From Terrabacter sp. MAHUQ-38 (GTDB taxonomy: Bacteria; Actinomycetota; Actinomycetes; Actinomycetales; Dermatophilaceae): a stretch of DNA of 64,000 nt. The notes beneath the pieces were generated by a model. The model saw only the letters and a program-made list of their open reading frames with translations. It had not been told where the DNA came from and did no database searches. Every line of letters begins with the position of its first letter. Position 1 is the stretch's first letter. Below, in pieces: positions 41,389 through 50,837 of the stretch. The translations under genes were made by a program, and so were the position numbers. The stretch lies in assembly GCF_014518425.1 (NCBI RefSeq), contig NZ_JACVCU010000002.1, positions 1-64,000 of the forward strand, in the 5' to 3' direction.

Positions 41389-44300
41389 GTGATGACGCTA
41401 CCCCGAGGTGGGGAGTCGTAAAAGTTGAAATCAGTAGCATGGCGTGACCGCCGGGCTACCCGCCGCCACAGCTCCGCGAGGGCCGCGCCCTCCCCCGCCG
41501 GGCGGCCCATGATCCGGCCGATCCCATCGAGGTCGCGCACGTCGGAGGGGACGCTGTCGATGGGCCGTCCGCGCCACAGGACCCCGGCGTTGCGCATGAG
41601 CGCGCCGAGGCGCCACGCCTCCCGCAACGCCGCGACGTCCCCGGCGGAGAGCAGCCCCTCGGCGCCGAGCGCGTCGAGCCCCGCCATGGTGCCGGCCACC
41701 CTGAGCGCGGGCCGCTCGTGGGCGTGCTCGAGCTGGTGCAGCTGCACCACCCACTCGACGTCGGTCAGGCCACCGCGACCGAGCTTGATGTGGGTGCTCG
41801 GGTCGGCGCCGCGCGGCAGCCGTTCGCTCTCGACGCGGGCCTTGAGCGTGCGGATGTCGCGGACCTGGCTCTCGTCGAGACCGCCTTCGGGCCACCGGAA
41901 CGGGTCGATGAGCTCGATGAACGCGTCGGCCAGGGACTGCGGTCCGGCGATCGGCGCGGCACGGAGCAGGGCCTGGAACTCCCATGTCAGGGCCCAGCGC
42001 TCGTAGTAGGTGCGGTAGGAGTCCAGGCTCCGCACGAGCGGCCCGTTCTTGCCCTCGGGCCGCAGGTCCGGGTCGAGCCCGAGCGCCGGGTCAGCTCCGG
42101 AGCCGGCCAGGAGCCGTCGCAGCTCCTGCACGACGAGGGTCGCACGCGCCTGGACGTCCTTCTCCGTCGACCCGGGGTGCGGCTGGTGGACGAACATCAC
42201 GTCCGCGTCGGAGGCGTAGCCGAGCTCGCGGCCGCCGAAGCTGCCCATGGCCACGACGAGCACGTCGCCGCCGATCGGCGTCCCCTCGCGAGCCTCGACC
42301 TCCCGGATGGCCGCGTCGAGGGCGACCTGGATCGTCGCGCCGGTGAGATCAGTCAGAGCCGCGCCGACGGCGGGTAGGTCGATGACGCCGACGAGGTCGG
42401 ACATGACGATGCGCAGCAGCTCGTGACGGCGGATCGCGCGCACCGCCGCGACGGCGTCGGCCGCGGACTCGCGCCTCCCGGCCGCCGACTGCATCGTCGC
42501 CGTGAGGGCCTCCCGAGTGCGTGGCGTCAGGCCGTTGTCGTCGCCCAGGATCGACACGCTCTCGGGCGAGCGCACGAGCAGGTCGGCGGCGTACCGGCTG
42601 CGGGCGAGGCAGTGCGCGAGCCGGTCGGCGGCCCGGCCCTCGTCACGCAGCATCTTGAGGTACCAGTGCGTCGTCCCGAGCTCGTCGGACACGCGGCGGA
42701 ACGACAGGAGGCCCGCGTCCGGGTCGGCCTCGTCGGCGAACCAGCCGAGCATGACCGGGAGCAGGGTGCGCTGGATCGCCGCGCGCCGACTGACGCCCGA
42801 GGTCAGGGCCTCGAGGTGGCGTAGGGCGCCCGCGGGGTCGCGGAAGCCGAGTGCGAGCAGCCGCTGGCGGGCGGCCTCGGCGCTCAGCCGCGACTCGGTG
42901 GGACTGAGCTTGGCGGCCGCCGCGAGCAGCGGGCGGTAGAAGAGTCGCTCGTGCAGGCGCCGCACCTCGCGTGCCGCCGCCTGCCGGTCGGCGACGACGG
43001 CCTGCTCGGGATGGGTGCGGTGCCCCATGGCCCGGCCGAGACGGCGCAGGTCCGGCTCGGTCACGGGCATGAGGTGGGTGCGACGAAGACGGTGCAGCTG
43101 GATGCGGTGCTCGAGGCACCGGAGGTGGCGGTAGGCACGGTCGAGGATGGCTGCGTCGTCGCGGCCGACGTAGCCGCCGCGGGCGAGGGCCGTGAGGGCC
43201 TCGAGGGTCGTCGCGGACCGCAGGCTCGGGTCGGTGCGGCCGTGGACGAGCTGGAGCAGCTGGACGCTGAACTCGACGTCGCGCAGGCCACCCGGGCCGA
43301 GCTTGAGCTGGCGGGGGGCCTCGTTGGCCGGCACGTGCTGCTCCACCCGGCGACGCATCGCCTGGACGTCCTCGACGAACCGGTCGCGACTGGCGGCCTC
43401 CCACACCATCGGTGAGATCTCGGCCTTGTAGCGCAGCCCGATCTCCCTGTCACCCGCCGACACCCACGCCTTCAGCAGCGCCTGGAACTCCCAGGTCTTG
43501 GCCCAGCGCTCGTAGTACGCCTTGTGGCTGCTGACGGTACGCACGAGCGGGCCCTGCTTGCCCTCGGGACGCAGCGCCGCGTCGACGGGCCACAGGCTGC
43601 CTTCGGGCGTCGGCGTCGAGCAGGCCCGCATCGTCGCGGTCGCGAGAGCCGTGCCGACGCGCAGCGCCGTGTCCTCGTCGACGCCCTCGGCCGGCTCGGC
43701 GACGAAGATGACGTCGACGTCGCTGACGTAGTTGAGCTCCCCGCCCCCGGTCTTGCCCATGCCGATGATCGCGAGGCGGCACGCCTCGTGGCCCTCGCCG
43801 TACTCCTCGCGCGCGATCGCCAGGGCCGCCTCCAGGGCCGCCTCGGCCAGCTCCGCGAGGGCCTCTCCGACGGCGGGCATCTGCGCCAACGGGTCCGGAG
43901 ACGTCACGTCGAGCGCCGCGATGCGCAGCAACCCGCGTCGGTACGCGATGCGCAGCGCGTCGAGCGGAGCCACGTCGCCGCGGTCCTCGGTGACGGCCCG
44001 GACGAGCTCGTCTCGCACCTGCTCCCCGGTGCGCCGCTCGGCACGCGCAGTGTCGAGCCAGTGCTCGGGGTGGCGGACCAGCTCGTCGACGAGGGCCGTC
44101 GACGCTCCGAGGACCCCCATCACGCGGTCCCGGCCGACGCCCTCCGTGGCGAGCTCACCCGCGAACGCGGAGATCCCCCAGTGCGGTGGGTCGCCACGCT
44201 GCTGGAGGGATTCCGCGACGCGCACGAGGCCGAGCAGCCCCTGGTCGGGGTCGGCGGTGTCACCGATGACGGCGACGAGGTCGTCGAGGAGGCCGTCGGG

Positions 44301-44417
44301 GACGGCTGCGCGCAACGGCAGCAACGCCCGGTCCTCGAGGAGCGCCGCAGCCCGGTTGGGGTCGGCGAAGCCGAGCCGGGCGAGGGCTCCCTCGGTGGTG
44401 CTGGTGCGAGATGACAT
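41385..44417 (-). CDS. glnE: Bifunctional glutamine synthetase adenylyltransferase/adenylyl-removing enzyme
   Basis: A 1010-residue regulator that adds and removes AMP on GlnA. It has two nucleotidyltransferase domains: the N-terminal one with GMGKTGGGELNYVSDVDV near residue 215, and the C-terminal one with AMGSFGGRELGYASDADV near 720, each with the DxD metal pair. Linker helices lie between and a regulatory tail follows. Target is Tyr402 of GlnA. Start at 44417 gives MSSRTSTTEG; an internal start a few codons later is possible. It lies between glnA2 and an MFS gene overlapping its stop. Confidence 0.96.
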   Translation of the reverse strand: MSSRTSTTEGALARLGFADPNRAAALLEDRALLPLRAAVPDGLLDDLVAVIGDTADPDQGLLGLVRVAESLQQRGDPPHWGISAFAGELATEGVGRDRVMGVLGASTALVDELVRHPEHWLDTARAERRTGEQVRDELVRAVTEDRGDVAPLDALRIAYRRGLLRIAALDVTSPDPLAQMPAVGEALAELAEAALEAALAIAREEYGEGHEACRLAIIGMGKTGGGELNYVSDVDVIFVAEPAEGVDEDTALRVGTALATATMRACSTPTPEGSLWPVDAALRPEGKQGPLVRTVSSHKAYYERWAKTWEFQALLKAWVSAGDREIGLRYKAEISPMVWEAASRDRFVEDVQAMRRRVEQHVPANEAPRQLKLGPGGLRDVEFSVQLLQLVHGRTDPSLRSATTLEALTALARGGYVGRDDAAILDRAYRHLRCLEHRIQLHRLRRTHLMPVTEPDLRRLGRAMGHRTHPEQAVVADRQAAAREVRRLHERLFYRPLLAAAAKLSPTESRLSAEAARQRLLALGFRDPAGALRHLEALTSGVSRRAAIQRTLLPVMLGWFADEADPDAGLLSFRRVSDELGTTHWYLKMLRDEGRAADRLAHCLARSRYAADLLVRSPESVSILGDDNGLTPRTREALTATMQSAAGRRESAADAVAAVRAIRRHELLRIVMSDLVGVIDLPAVGAALTDLTGATIQVALDAAIREVEAREGTPIGGDVLVVAMGSFGGRELGYASDADVMFVHQPHPGSTEKDVQARATLVVQELRRLLAGSGADPALGLDPDLRPEGKNGPLVRSLDSYRTYYERWALTWEFQALLRAAPIAGPQSLADAFIELIDPFRWPEGGLDESQVRDIRTLKARVESERLPRGADPSTHIKLGRGGLTDVEWVVQLHQLEHAHERPALRVAGTMAGLDALGAEGLLSAGDVAALREAWRLGALMRNAGVLWRGRPIDSVPSDVRDLDGIGRIMGRPAGEGAALAELWRRVARRSRHATDFNFYDSPPRGSVIT

Positions 44418-44529
44418 CGGTCGAGCCGTTCGGTGTCAGAGGATGCGGGGCGCCTCGTCGTGCGACGGGCGTACGCATGGGGCTGCGTCGGAGGGCGCCG
44501 CGACGTCGACCGGCCGCGACGCCCCGCGG

Positions 44530-45867
44530 TCACAGCCTCGGCAGGTAGCGATCGAGCTCGAAGCGGCTGACCTCATGACGGTAGTCGAGCCACTCCTGGC
44601 GCTTGTTGCGCAGGAAGAAGTCGAAGACGTGCTCGCCCAGGACGTCGGCGACGAGCTCGCTCTCCTCCATGACCTCGAGCGCCCGGCCGAGCGAGGCCGG
44701 GAGCGGCTTGATCCCCATGGCCCGGCGCTCCGAGTCGGTGAGGCTCCAGACATCGTCCTCGGTCTCCGGGGGCAGCTCATAGCCCTCCTCGATGCCCTTG
44801 AGGCCCGCCCCGAGCAGCACCGCGAAGGCGAGGTAGGGGTTGCACGCGGCATCGAGGGAACGCACCTCGACCCGCGTCGACTGTCCCTTGTTCGGCTTGT
44901 GCATGGGCACGCGCACGAGGGCCGAGCGGTTGTTGTGTCCCCACGTCAGGTGGGCCGGAGCCTCCCCGCCACCCCAGAGGCGCTTGTAGCTGTTGACCCA
45001 CTGGTTCGTGACCGCCGCGATCTCCGCGCCGTGCCGCAGCAGCCCTGCGATGAACTGCCGTCCGACCTTGCTCAGCTGGTAGGGGGCGCCCGCTTCGTAG
45101 AACGCGTTCGCGTCGCCCTCGAAGAGCGAGAGGTGCGTGTGCATGCCCGAGCCCGGGTGCTCGGTGAACGGCTTCGGCATGAAGGTCGCGTAGATGCCCT
45201 GCGTCAGGGCGACCTCCTTGACGACCGTGCGGAAGGTCTGGATGTTGTCGGCGGTGCTCAGCGCGTCGGCATAACGCAGGTCGATCTCGTTCTGGCCCGG
45301 TGCGCCCTCGTGGTGGCTGAACTCGACCGAGATGCCCATGTTCTCGAGCATCGTGATGGCGGCCCGCCGGAAGTCGTGCCCGGTGCCGTGCGGCACGTGG
45401 TCGAAGTAGCCGGCGTCGTCGACCGGGACGGGCCGCCCGTCGGCGTCACGCTCCTGCTCGAGCAGGAAGAACTCGATCTCGGGATGCGTGTAGAACGTGA
45501 ACCCGAGGTCGGCCGCCTTGCCGAGGGACCGTTGGAGCACGTGCCGCGGGTCGGCGAAGCTCGGCGTGCCGTCGGGCAGCTGGAGGTCACAGAACATGCG
45601 CGCAGTGCCGGGCGGGTCACCGCGCCAGGGCAGGATCTGGAACGTCGAGGGGTCGGGCTTGGCCAGCATGTCGGCCTCGTAGACGCGCGCGAAGCCCTCG
45701 ATGGCCGAACCGTCGAACCCGATGCCCTCGGCGAAGGCGCCCTCGAGCTCGGCCGGCGCGACGGCCACCGACTTGAGGGTGCCGAGGACGTCCGTGAACC
45801 ACAGACGGACGAACCGGATGTCACGCTCTTCGATCGTGCGGAGCACGAACTCTTCCTGACGGTTCAT
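44530..45867 (-). CDS. glnA2: Glutamine synthetase type I paralogue GlnA2 (non-adenylylated)
   Basis: A 445-residue GS-like enzyme. FDGSAIEGFARVYEADM, THPEIEFFLL (metal ligands), MHTHLSLFEG and NNRSALVRVP show an intact GS active site. The adenylylation loop reads TEDDVWSLTDSERR, with no Tyr, so GlnE next door should not modify it. The protein lacks the 25-residue insert of GlnA. GlnA2 in M. tuberculosis (Rv2222c) has the same place beside glnE. A GlnR-type half-box lies about 25-40 bp upstream of the start. Physiological role may be reserve GS or a related ligase. Confidence 0.93.
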   Translation of the reverse strand: MNRQEEFVLRTIEERDIRFVRLWFTDVLGTLKSVAVAPAELEGAFAEGIGFDGSAIEGFARVYEADMLAKPDPSTFQILPWRGDPPGTARMFCDLQLPDGTPSFADPRHVLQRSLGKAADLGFTFYTHPEIEFFLLEQERDADGRPVPVDDAGYFDHVPHGTGHDFRRAAITMLENMGISVEFSHHEGAPGQNEIDLRYADALSTADNIQTFRTVVKEVALTQGIYATFMPKPFTEHPGSGMHTHLSLFEGDANAFYEAGAPYQLSKVGRQFIAGLLRHGAEIAAVTNQWVNSYKRLWGGGEAPAHLTWGHNNRSALVRVPMHKPNKGQSTRVEVRSLDAACNPYLAFAVLLGAGLKGIEEGYELPPETEDDVWSLTDSERRAMGIKPLPASLGRALEVMEESELVADVLGEHVFDFFLRNKRQEWLDYRHEVSRFELDRYLPRL

Positions 45868-45889
45868 GTGTCGATCCTGCCGCATCGCT

Positions 45890-45905
45890 GTTTCACGAAT
45901 GTGAC
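45890..45905 (-). promoter_or_regulatory. GlnR a-site upstream of glnA2
   Basis: On the minus strand, GTCAC-n6-GAAAC is an exact match to gTnAC-n6-GaAAC. The b-site 6 nt further on (GCGGC-n6-GACAC) is degenerate. It points to nitrogen control of glnA2, weaker than at glnA. Confidence 0.65.
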
Positions 45906-45957
45906 GACACACGTTTTGTGGGACCGGCCCCTTGCGTATGCCGTCGGGTGGGACGCG

Positions 45958-45991
45958 GAGGGCCCCCGGGAGACGTGTCCCGGGGGCCCTC
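45958..45991. terminator. Hairpin terminator of the M6 protease gene
   Basis: GAGGGCCCCCGGGA pairs with TCCCGGGGGCCCTC (14 bp) around a 6-nt loop, 18 bp after the protease stop and before the glnA2 promoter. Confidence 0.85.
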
Positions 45992-46009
45992 GCACTCATG
46001 ACCCTGAGG

Positions 46010-48316
46010 TCACCGGAAGGTGACCTTCACCTGCAGCTCCATGCCGCCGGCGGAGGTCTTGCTCACGGTCATCCGGGTGCCCGACCCGGCGACCTTGGTC
46101 GACGACCACGGGTTGGCCGAGGACCAGTAGCGGTTGACGTCGGAGTCGTCGAACGTCGGGACCGCCGGCTGCGACGGGACCGCGCCGGCGGCGCCGTTGC
46201 GGTGGAAGGTCACCGCGTCGGTGGCCTCCTGGCCGAAGGTCGCGTCGAAGGGCTGACGACGGTTGCCGAGCTTGACGCCGTCCGGGAAGGTGACCGGCGC
46301 CGGGCGGGCGTCGACCGGGAGAACCTCGCCCCCACCCGGGTGGTCCTTCGTGTTGTTGTCGGCGTACTCACCGTTGGCGAACCACACGAGCATGCCGTTC
46401 TGGTACGGGAAGCGCTCCACCCAGTCGGGCCGCGTGTTGCCCCAGCCGAAGTTGTACGGGCCGGTCCTCAGCGTGTCGTCGTAGCCGCTGTAGACGCGAT
46501 TCTCGGCGTAGTAGACGTCCTGGACCTGCTTCGAGGTCGTGCCGCTGCTGATGGAGAAGCCCTTGGCCGTCCACGCACCGGCACCGGACTCGACGTCGTC
46601 GACCGCGCCGGCCACACCGTCGACCATCACGGTGAGGTCGTCGAGGAAGGCCTCGCTGGCCACGCCGCCGTCGGTGGCGACGCGAACCCGGAACTGGACG
46701 CTCTGACCCTTGTACGCCGAGAGGTCCCATGACTTCTGCGTCCAGGCGAAGACGCCGTCGATCGGGGCGCCCGCGTCCTTCCAGCTCGCGCCGTTGTCGG
46801 TGGAGACCTCGCCGTAGAGGAAGTCGTAGCCCTTCTCGAGGTTGCCCTGGACCCAGGCGCCCACCGACGCGGAGGTCGTCGCGGACGTCAGGTCGATGGT
46901 GCGGGTCAGGGTCGAGTTGAGGTTGTCGCCGAACCCACTCCACCACTCGGCGATGCCGGAGTGCGGGGTGTTGCGCTTGGTCGTGACCGTGCGCTCGGGC
47001 AGCGGGACGACGATCGCCTGGTAGCTCGTCGCGCTCGCGCGGTCGGCCGCACCGAGCTTGACGGACATGTCGGTGCCGTAGGGGACGACCTTGTAGTCGA
47101 GCCAGCCGAGCTGGAGCTTCTCCCACGGGCCCATGTAGCCCGGCGTCGTGCCGATCGAGTCGGTGCCGTGGTTGAGCCACGAGCCACCGCTCATGAGCGT
47201 CCAGAAGCCGGTGCCGTTGTCACCACCGTTGGTGTCGTAGAGGTCGGGCAGACCGAGGTCGTGGCCGAACTCGTGGGTGAAGACGCCGAGGCCACCGTTC
47301 TCAGGCTCGGTCGTGTAGTCACCGATCCAGATCCCGGAGTCGCCCAGTGGCACACCACCGAGCTTGTTGAAGTCCGGGCCCGACTTGCCCTGGCCGTTGG
47401 AGAAGGCGTACCAGCGGTGCGACCAGATCGCGTTGACCCCCTGGGCGCCACCGCCCGCTTCCTCGCCCTCACCGGCGTGGATGGCCTGGAAGTGGTCGAT
47501 GTAGCCGTCGGGCTCGTTGAAGTTGCCGTCGCCGTCGTAGTCGTAGCGGTCGACCTTGTCGAACTGGGCGAGGTACGCCGTGATGTCGGCGTCGCTCTTG
47601 CCCTGGGCCTTCTGGTCGTCGTACCAGGCGGCGGCCGTGTCCTTGATGTAGTTCCAGTAGCCGTCGGCGTCGTTCTTCGCGCCGTAGCGGGCCTCGTTGT
47701 AGGGCACCGTGACCCAGTCGGAGACGTCCCCCTTGGCGAGGAAGCGGCCGTTGGACAGCTTGAGGTAGAAGTCCTTGAACGACTCCCCCTCGCCGAACAT
47801 CATGCCCAGGTAGTGGTCGCGGTTGAAGTCGGCCGTCCAGTACGTCGAGTTGTCGTCGGTGCTGTTGCCGTCCCAGGTGCGGTCGGGCGCCGGGATCTTG
47901 TTGTGCACCGGCCCCGGCGTCGTGTCGAAACCGGTCTGCGTCCGGGTGCCGAAGTCGGTGAGGATCGTGAAGATGTCCTCCTCGCGGTTCACCGGGTAGT
48001 CGATGTACCTCGACGTGCCGGCCTTGCCGGCCTTGCCCTTGCCCTTGACCTCGATGACGCGGTTGCCACCGATGGTCTTCGTCGTCGCCTCACCGTTGAT
48101 GAGCTTGGTGACGGCGTCCTTGCGCTCGGCGGCCTTGGCCTCGGCGAGCGGGTTGGGAAGGTTGTCCGGCTGCGAAGCCTGCGCGGCCGCGGGGTCACCG
48201 CTGACCGGAGCCTTGGCAACGGGAGTTGCCTGAGCCTGCATCGGGGCCGTCAGGCCGGTGACGACGAGCGCCCCCACGGCCAACCCCGAGACAGCACTCC
48301 ACTGGCGCTTGTTCAA
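46010..48316 (-). CDS. Secreted M6 metalloprotease (immune inhibitor A type)
   Basis: A 768-residue exported zinc protease. The signal peptide is residues 1-30 (cleavage after AQA), followed by a propeptide. The catalytic motif HEFGHDLGLPD has His348, Glu349 and His352. The preceding DYDGDGNFNEPDGYID is a calcium-loop-like segment. An immune inhibitor A-like beta domain (DLSAYKGQSVQFRVRVATDGG) follows. The start is a TTG at 48316 with GGAGGA upstream. It should degrade extracellular protein. A terminator hairpin follows the gene; a 13-bp dyad lies upstream. Confidence 0.92.
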   Translation of the reverse strand: MNKRQWSAVSGLAVGALVVTGLTAPMQAQATPVAKAPVSGDPAAAQASQPDNLPNPLAEAKAAERKDAVTKLINGEATTKTIGGNRVIEVKGKGKAGKAGTSRYIDYPVNREEDIFTILTDFGTRTQTGFDTTPGPVHNKIPAPDRTWDGNSTDDNSTYWTADFNRDHYLGMMFGEGESFKDFYLKLSNGRFLAKGDVSDWVTVPYNEARYGAKNDADGYWNYIKDTAAAWYDDQKAQGKSDADITAYLAQFDKVDRYDYDGDGNFNEPDGYIDHFQAIHAGEGEEAGGGAQGVNAIWSHRWYAFSNGQGKSGPDFNKLGGVPLGDSGIWIGDYTTEPENGGLGVFTHEFGHDLGLPDLYDTNGGDNGTGFWTLMSGGSWLNHGTDSIGTTPGYMGPWEKLQLGWLDYKVVPYGTDMSVKLGAADRASATSYQAIVVPLPERTVTTKRNTPHSGIAEWWSGFGDNLNSTLTRTIDLTSATTSASVGAWVQGNLEKGYDFLYGEVSTDNGASWKDAGAPIDGVFAWTQKSWDLSAYKGQSVQFRVRVATDGGVASEAFLDDLTVMVDGVAGAVDDVESGAGAWTAKGFSISSGTTSKQVQDVYYAENRVYSGYDDTLRTGPYNFGWGNTRPDWVERFPYQNGMLVWFANGEYADNNTKDHPGGGEVLPVDARPAPVTFPDGVKLGNRRQPFDATFGQEATDAVTFHRNGAAGAVPSQPAVPTFDDSDVNRYWSSANPWSSTKVAGSGTRMTVSKTSAGGMELQVKVTFR

Positions 48317-48592
48317 GATCTGTCCTCCTGGTCACGGACGCCGTCCATCCGGCGCCTCGGGTATGAGAACACAGATGGCCGACAATGTGGCGTCTAGAGG
48401 CCCCAGATCCGGAAAAACTTGTGCCACAAGGCAGTTCGACGCAAAGAACGTAAAATCTTCGTAAAGAAGGGCCCGTGCGGTCTAGGCAGGACGGGCCGCT
48501 CTCCGATACGGGTCACAGGAGTCACAGAGCCCCCACCTCGGGCACGCATCGCGGGCGGACGACCGGCGCGAAGCCCCGGCTATGCTCCCGCA
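48317..48592. promoter_or_regulatory. Divergent M6 protease/panB intergenic region with 13-bp dyad
   Basis: CTTGTG-C-CACAAG at 48418-48430 is an exact dyad about 100 bp upstream of the protease. Beside it is one of the most AT-rich stretches of the window, CGTAAAATCTTCGTAAAG (about 48450-48467), with a repeated CGTAAA. These could be regulator sites or promoter elements. No ORF with gene-like features was seen here. Confidence 0.4.
48581..48586 (+). promoter_or_regulatory. -10 box of panB, leaderless
   Basis: TATGCT lies 6 nt before the panB ATG. Confidence 0.65.
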
Positions 48593-49498
48593 ATGAGCAC
48601 TGACGCCCACGAGGAGCAGAGTCCCTACGGTTCCGGGACCCGGGCGCAGGTCCCGCCCACGGGTGTCGGTGCCGAGACCTCCGGTGCCACGCCGACTCCG
48701 CGCAAGGTGCGCATCCCCCACCTGCACGCCATGAAGGCGGAGGGGCGGCGCTGGGCGATGCTGACGGCATACGACATGTACGCCGCCCAGATCTTCGACG
48801 AGGCCGGCATCCCGGTCCTGCTCGTCGGCGACTCCGCCGGCAACAACGTGTACGGCTACGAGACCACCGTCCCCGTCACGCTCGAGGAGATGATCCCGCT
48901 CGTCCGGGCCGTGTCGTCGGCCGCGCGTCGCGCCCTCGTCGTCGCCGACCTGCCCTTCGGGTCCTACGGAGGGTCGGTCGAGCAGGGCTTCGCGAGCGCG
49001 GTGCGGCTCATGAAGGAGGGGCTTGCGCACGCCGTGAAGCTCGAGGGTGGCACCGCGATGGTGCCGCTCGTGACGGCGCTCACGGACGCCGGCATCCCGG
49101 TCATGGCGCACGTCGGCTTCACTCCGCAGAGCGAGCACCAGCTGGGCGGCTACCGGGTCCAGGGTCGGGGCGACGCGGCCGACGCCCTGGTGGACGAGGC
49201 CCGGGCACTGCAGGACGCCGGGGCGTTCGCCGTCGTCCTCGAGATGGTGCCGGCCCCGGTCGCCGCGCGCGTCACCGAGGTGCTCACCATCCCCACCATC
49301 GGCATCGGCGCCGGCAACGGCACGGACGCCCAGGTGCTCGTCTGGAGCGACTTCGCCGGTCTGCGCAGCGGCAAGGCTCCTCGCTTCGTCAAGAAGTATG
49401 CCGACCTGCGCGGCACGCTGCTCGAGGCCGCCCGCACGTACGCCGCCGACGTCGAGTCGGGCGCGTTCCCCGACACCGAGCACTCGTTCGACTCCTGA
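48593..49498 (+). CDS. panB: 3-methyl-2-oxobutanoate hydroxymethyltransferase
   Basis: First committed enzyme of pantothenate synthesis, transferring a hydroxymethyl group from methylene-tetrahydrofolate to ketoisovalerate. The 301-residue chain has an actinobacterial N-terminal extension of about 35 residues, then [37 protein letters not shown] (metal-binding Asp), VKLEGG, and LEMVPAPVA with the catalytic Glu. ATG at 48593 lies directly after a -10 box; longer frames upstream are not supported. Position near glnA2 is conserved in actinobacteria. Confidence 0.95.
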   Translation: MSTDAHEEQSPYGSGTRAQVPPTGVGAETSGATPTPRKVRIPHLHAMKAEGRRWAMLTAYDMYAAQIFDEAGIPVLLVGDSAGNNVYGYETTVPVTLEEMIPLVRAVSSAARRALVVADLPFGSYGGSVEQGFASAVRLMKEGLAHAVKLEGGTAMVPLVTALTDAGIPVMAHVGFTPQSEHQLGGYRVQGRGDAADALVDEARALQDAGAFAVVLEMVPAPVAARVTEVLTIPTIGIGAGNGTDAQVLVWSDFAGLRSGKAPRFVKKYADLRGTLLEAARTYAADVESGAFPDTEHSFDS

Positions 49499-49565
49499 GC
49501 CGGCCCCGCCCAGACGGCCGGAGGACCCGCCGGGCGGATGTCCGGCGGACGTCGCGCGGTGACTC

Positions 49566-49775
49566 TCAGTCCTCGTCGTCCCCGTCGGTGCGCGTGGCGC
49601 CACGCTGGTTCCAGGCGCGGTCCTCGGCGTCCCACTTCTCCGTCCTTGCGTGGGCGGTGTCGAGGGCCGCCCGCGCCTCGGCCTCGGTGGCGTACGGACC
49701 GAGCACCTGCTCGCCCCGGCTGCGGTTCTCGTCGGTCTCGACCTGACCGGTGTCGACGTTGTACCAGAAGCTCAC
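49566..49775 (-). CDS. Small conserved SPOR-like actinobacterial protein, 69 aa
   Basis: A short acidic protein with an aromatic start (MSFWYNVDTGQVETD) and GPYATEAEARAALDTAHART, which resembles the strand-turn-helix of SPOR-type repeats. A poorly conserved acidic tail (DGDDED) follows. GTG at 49775 is chosen over the GTG at 49781 because GAAGGAG stands 7 nt before it. Function unknown; similar small genes sit beside map in related genomes. Divergent from map with 89 bp between starts. Confidence 0.65.
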   Translation of the reverse strand: MSFWYNVDTGQVETDENRSRGEQVLGPYATEAEARAALDTAHARTEKWDAEDRAWNQRGATRTDGDDED

Positions 49776-49851
49776 GAGCACACTCCTTCTCTTCCGACTC
49801 GAGCGGGTCCGCCTCGTGAGCGCCCTTCGTGGACGGCACGCGCTGACGACC

Positions 49852-49857
49852 TAGACT
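49852..49857 (+). promoter_or_regulatory. -10 box of map, leaderless
   Basis: TAGACT lies 7 nt before the map ATG, which itself sits in a GTATGCC heptamer. Confidence 0.6.
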
Positions 49858-49864
49858 CCACCGT

Positions 49865-50746
49865 ATGCCGTTGCTCCAGCCGCGGGTGTCTGCGCACCCC
49901 ATCAGCCCTCGACGTCCGGTGCCCGCCTCGATCGAACGGCCGCACTACGTCGACGTGCCCAACCCGCGCGAGGACGGCGACCTTCGCGTCAAGGACGCCG
50001 AGACGATCGAGAAGATGCGTGTCGCCGGCCGGATCGCGGCCAGCGCGATGGTCGAGGCCTCCAAGCGGATCGCCCCGGGGGTCACGACCGACGAGCTCGA
50101 CGTCGTCGCCCACGAGTACCTGCTCGACCACGGCGCCTACCCGTCGCCCCTCGGCTACAAGGCCTTCCCCAAGTCGGTGTGCACCAGCGTCAACGAGGTC
50201 ATCTGCCACGGCATCCCCGACGCGCGTCCCCTCGAGGACGGCGACATCGTCAACATCGACGTCACCGCGTACGTCCACGGCGTGCACGGGGACACCGACG
50301 CGACCTACCTGGTCGGCGACGTCGACGAGGAGTCACGGCTGCTCGTCGAGCGCACCCACGAGGCGATGATGCGCGGCATCCGCGCCGCCCGCCCCGGTCG
50401 GGAGATCAACGTCATCGGCCGCGTCATCGAGAGCTACGCCAAGCGCTTCGGCTACGGCGTCGTGCGCGACTTCACGGGCCACGGCATCGGGCTCGAGTTC
50501 CACTCCGGCCTGATCGTCCCCCACTACGACGCCGCGCCGCACTACGACACCGTGATCGAGCCGGGCATGACCTTCACGATCGAGCCGATGCTCAACCTCG
50601 GCACGCACGAGTGGGACATGTGGGACGACCGGTGGACGGTCGTGACGCGCGACGGCTCGCGTTCGGCACAGTTCGAGCACACGATCGTCATCACCGACGA
50701 CGGCAACGAGATCCTGACGCTGCCCGACGGCGCCGAACGGCCGTAA
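49865..50746 (+). CDS. map: Methionine aminopeptidase, type I
   Basis: Removes the initiator methionine. The 293-residue chain has an N-terminal extension of about 40 residues with a proline-containing linker, as in actinobacterial MapB, then the pita-bread fold. Metal ligands are visible in NIDVTAY and HGDTDATY (two Asp), [13 protein letters not shown] (His), TIEPMLN (Glu) and FEHTIVIT (Glu). Starts at ATG 49865 just after a -10 box. ppgK follows after 91 bp with its own Shine-Dalgarno. Confidence 0.95.
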   Translation: MPLLQPRVSAHPISPRRPVPASIERPHYVDVPNPREDGDLRVKDAETIEKMRVAGRIAASAMVEASKRIAPGVTTDELDVVAHEYLLDHGAYPSPLGYKAFPKSVCTSVNEVICHGIPDARPLEDGDIVNIDVTAYVHGVHGDTDATYLVGDVDEESRLLVERTHEAMMRGIRAARPGREINVIGRVIESYAKRFGYGVVRDFTGHGIGLEFHSGLIVPHYDAAPHYDTVIEPGMTFTIEPMLNLGTHEWDMWDDRWTVVTRDGSRSAQFEHTIVITDDGNEILTLPDGAERP

Positions 50747-50837
50747 CGCAGCGGGCCGACCGGCCCCCGGGCTCGACCGCACGACCTCGCACGACCGATC
50801 ACGACTCAACGACGTCCTCGACAAGGAAGCAGGGACC

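Noticed and set aside
43732-46023. 763-codon plus-strand ORF across glnE and glnA2
   Set aside because: It is antisense to two genes with unmistakable motifs; long spurious frames are expected at this GC content and its product has no family features.
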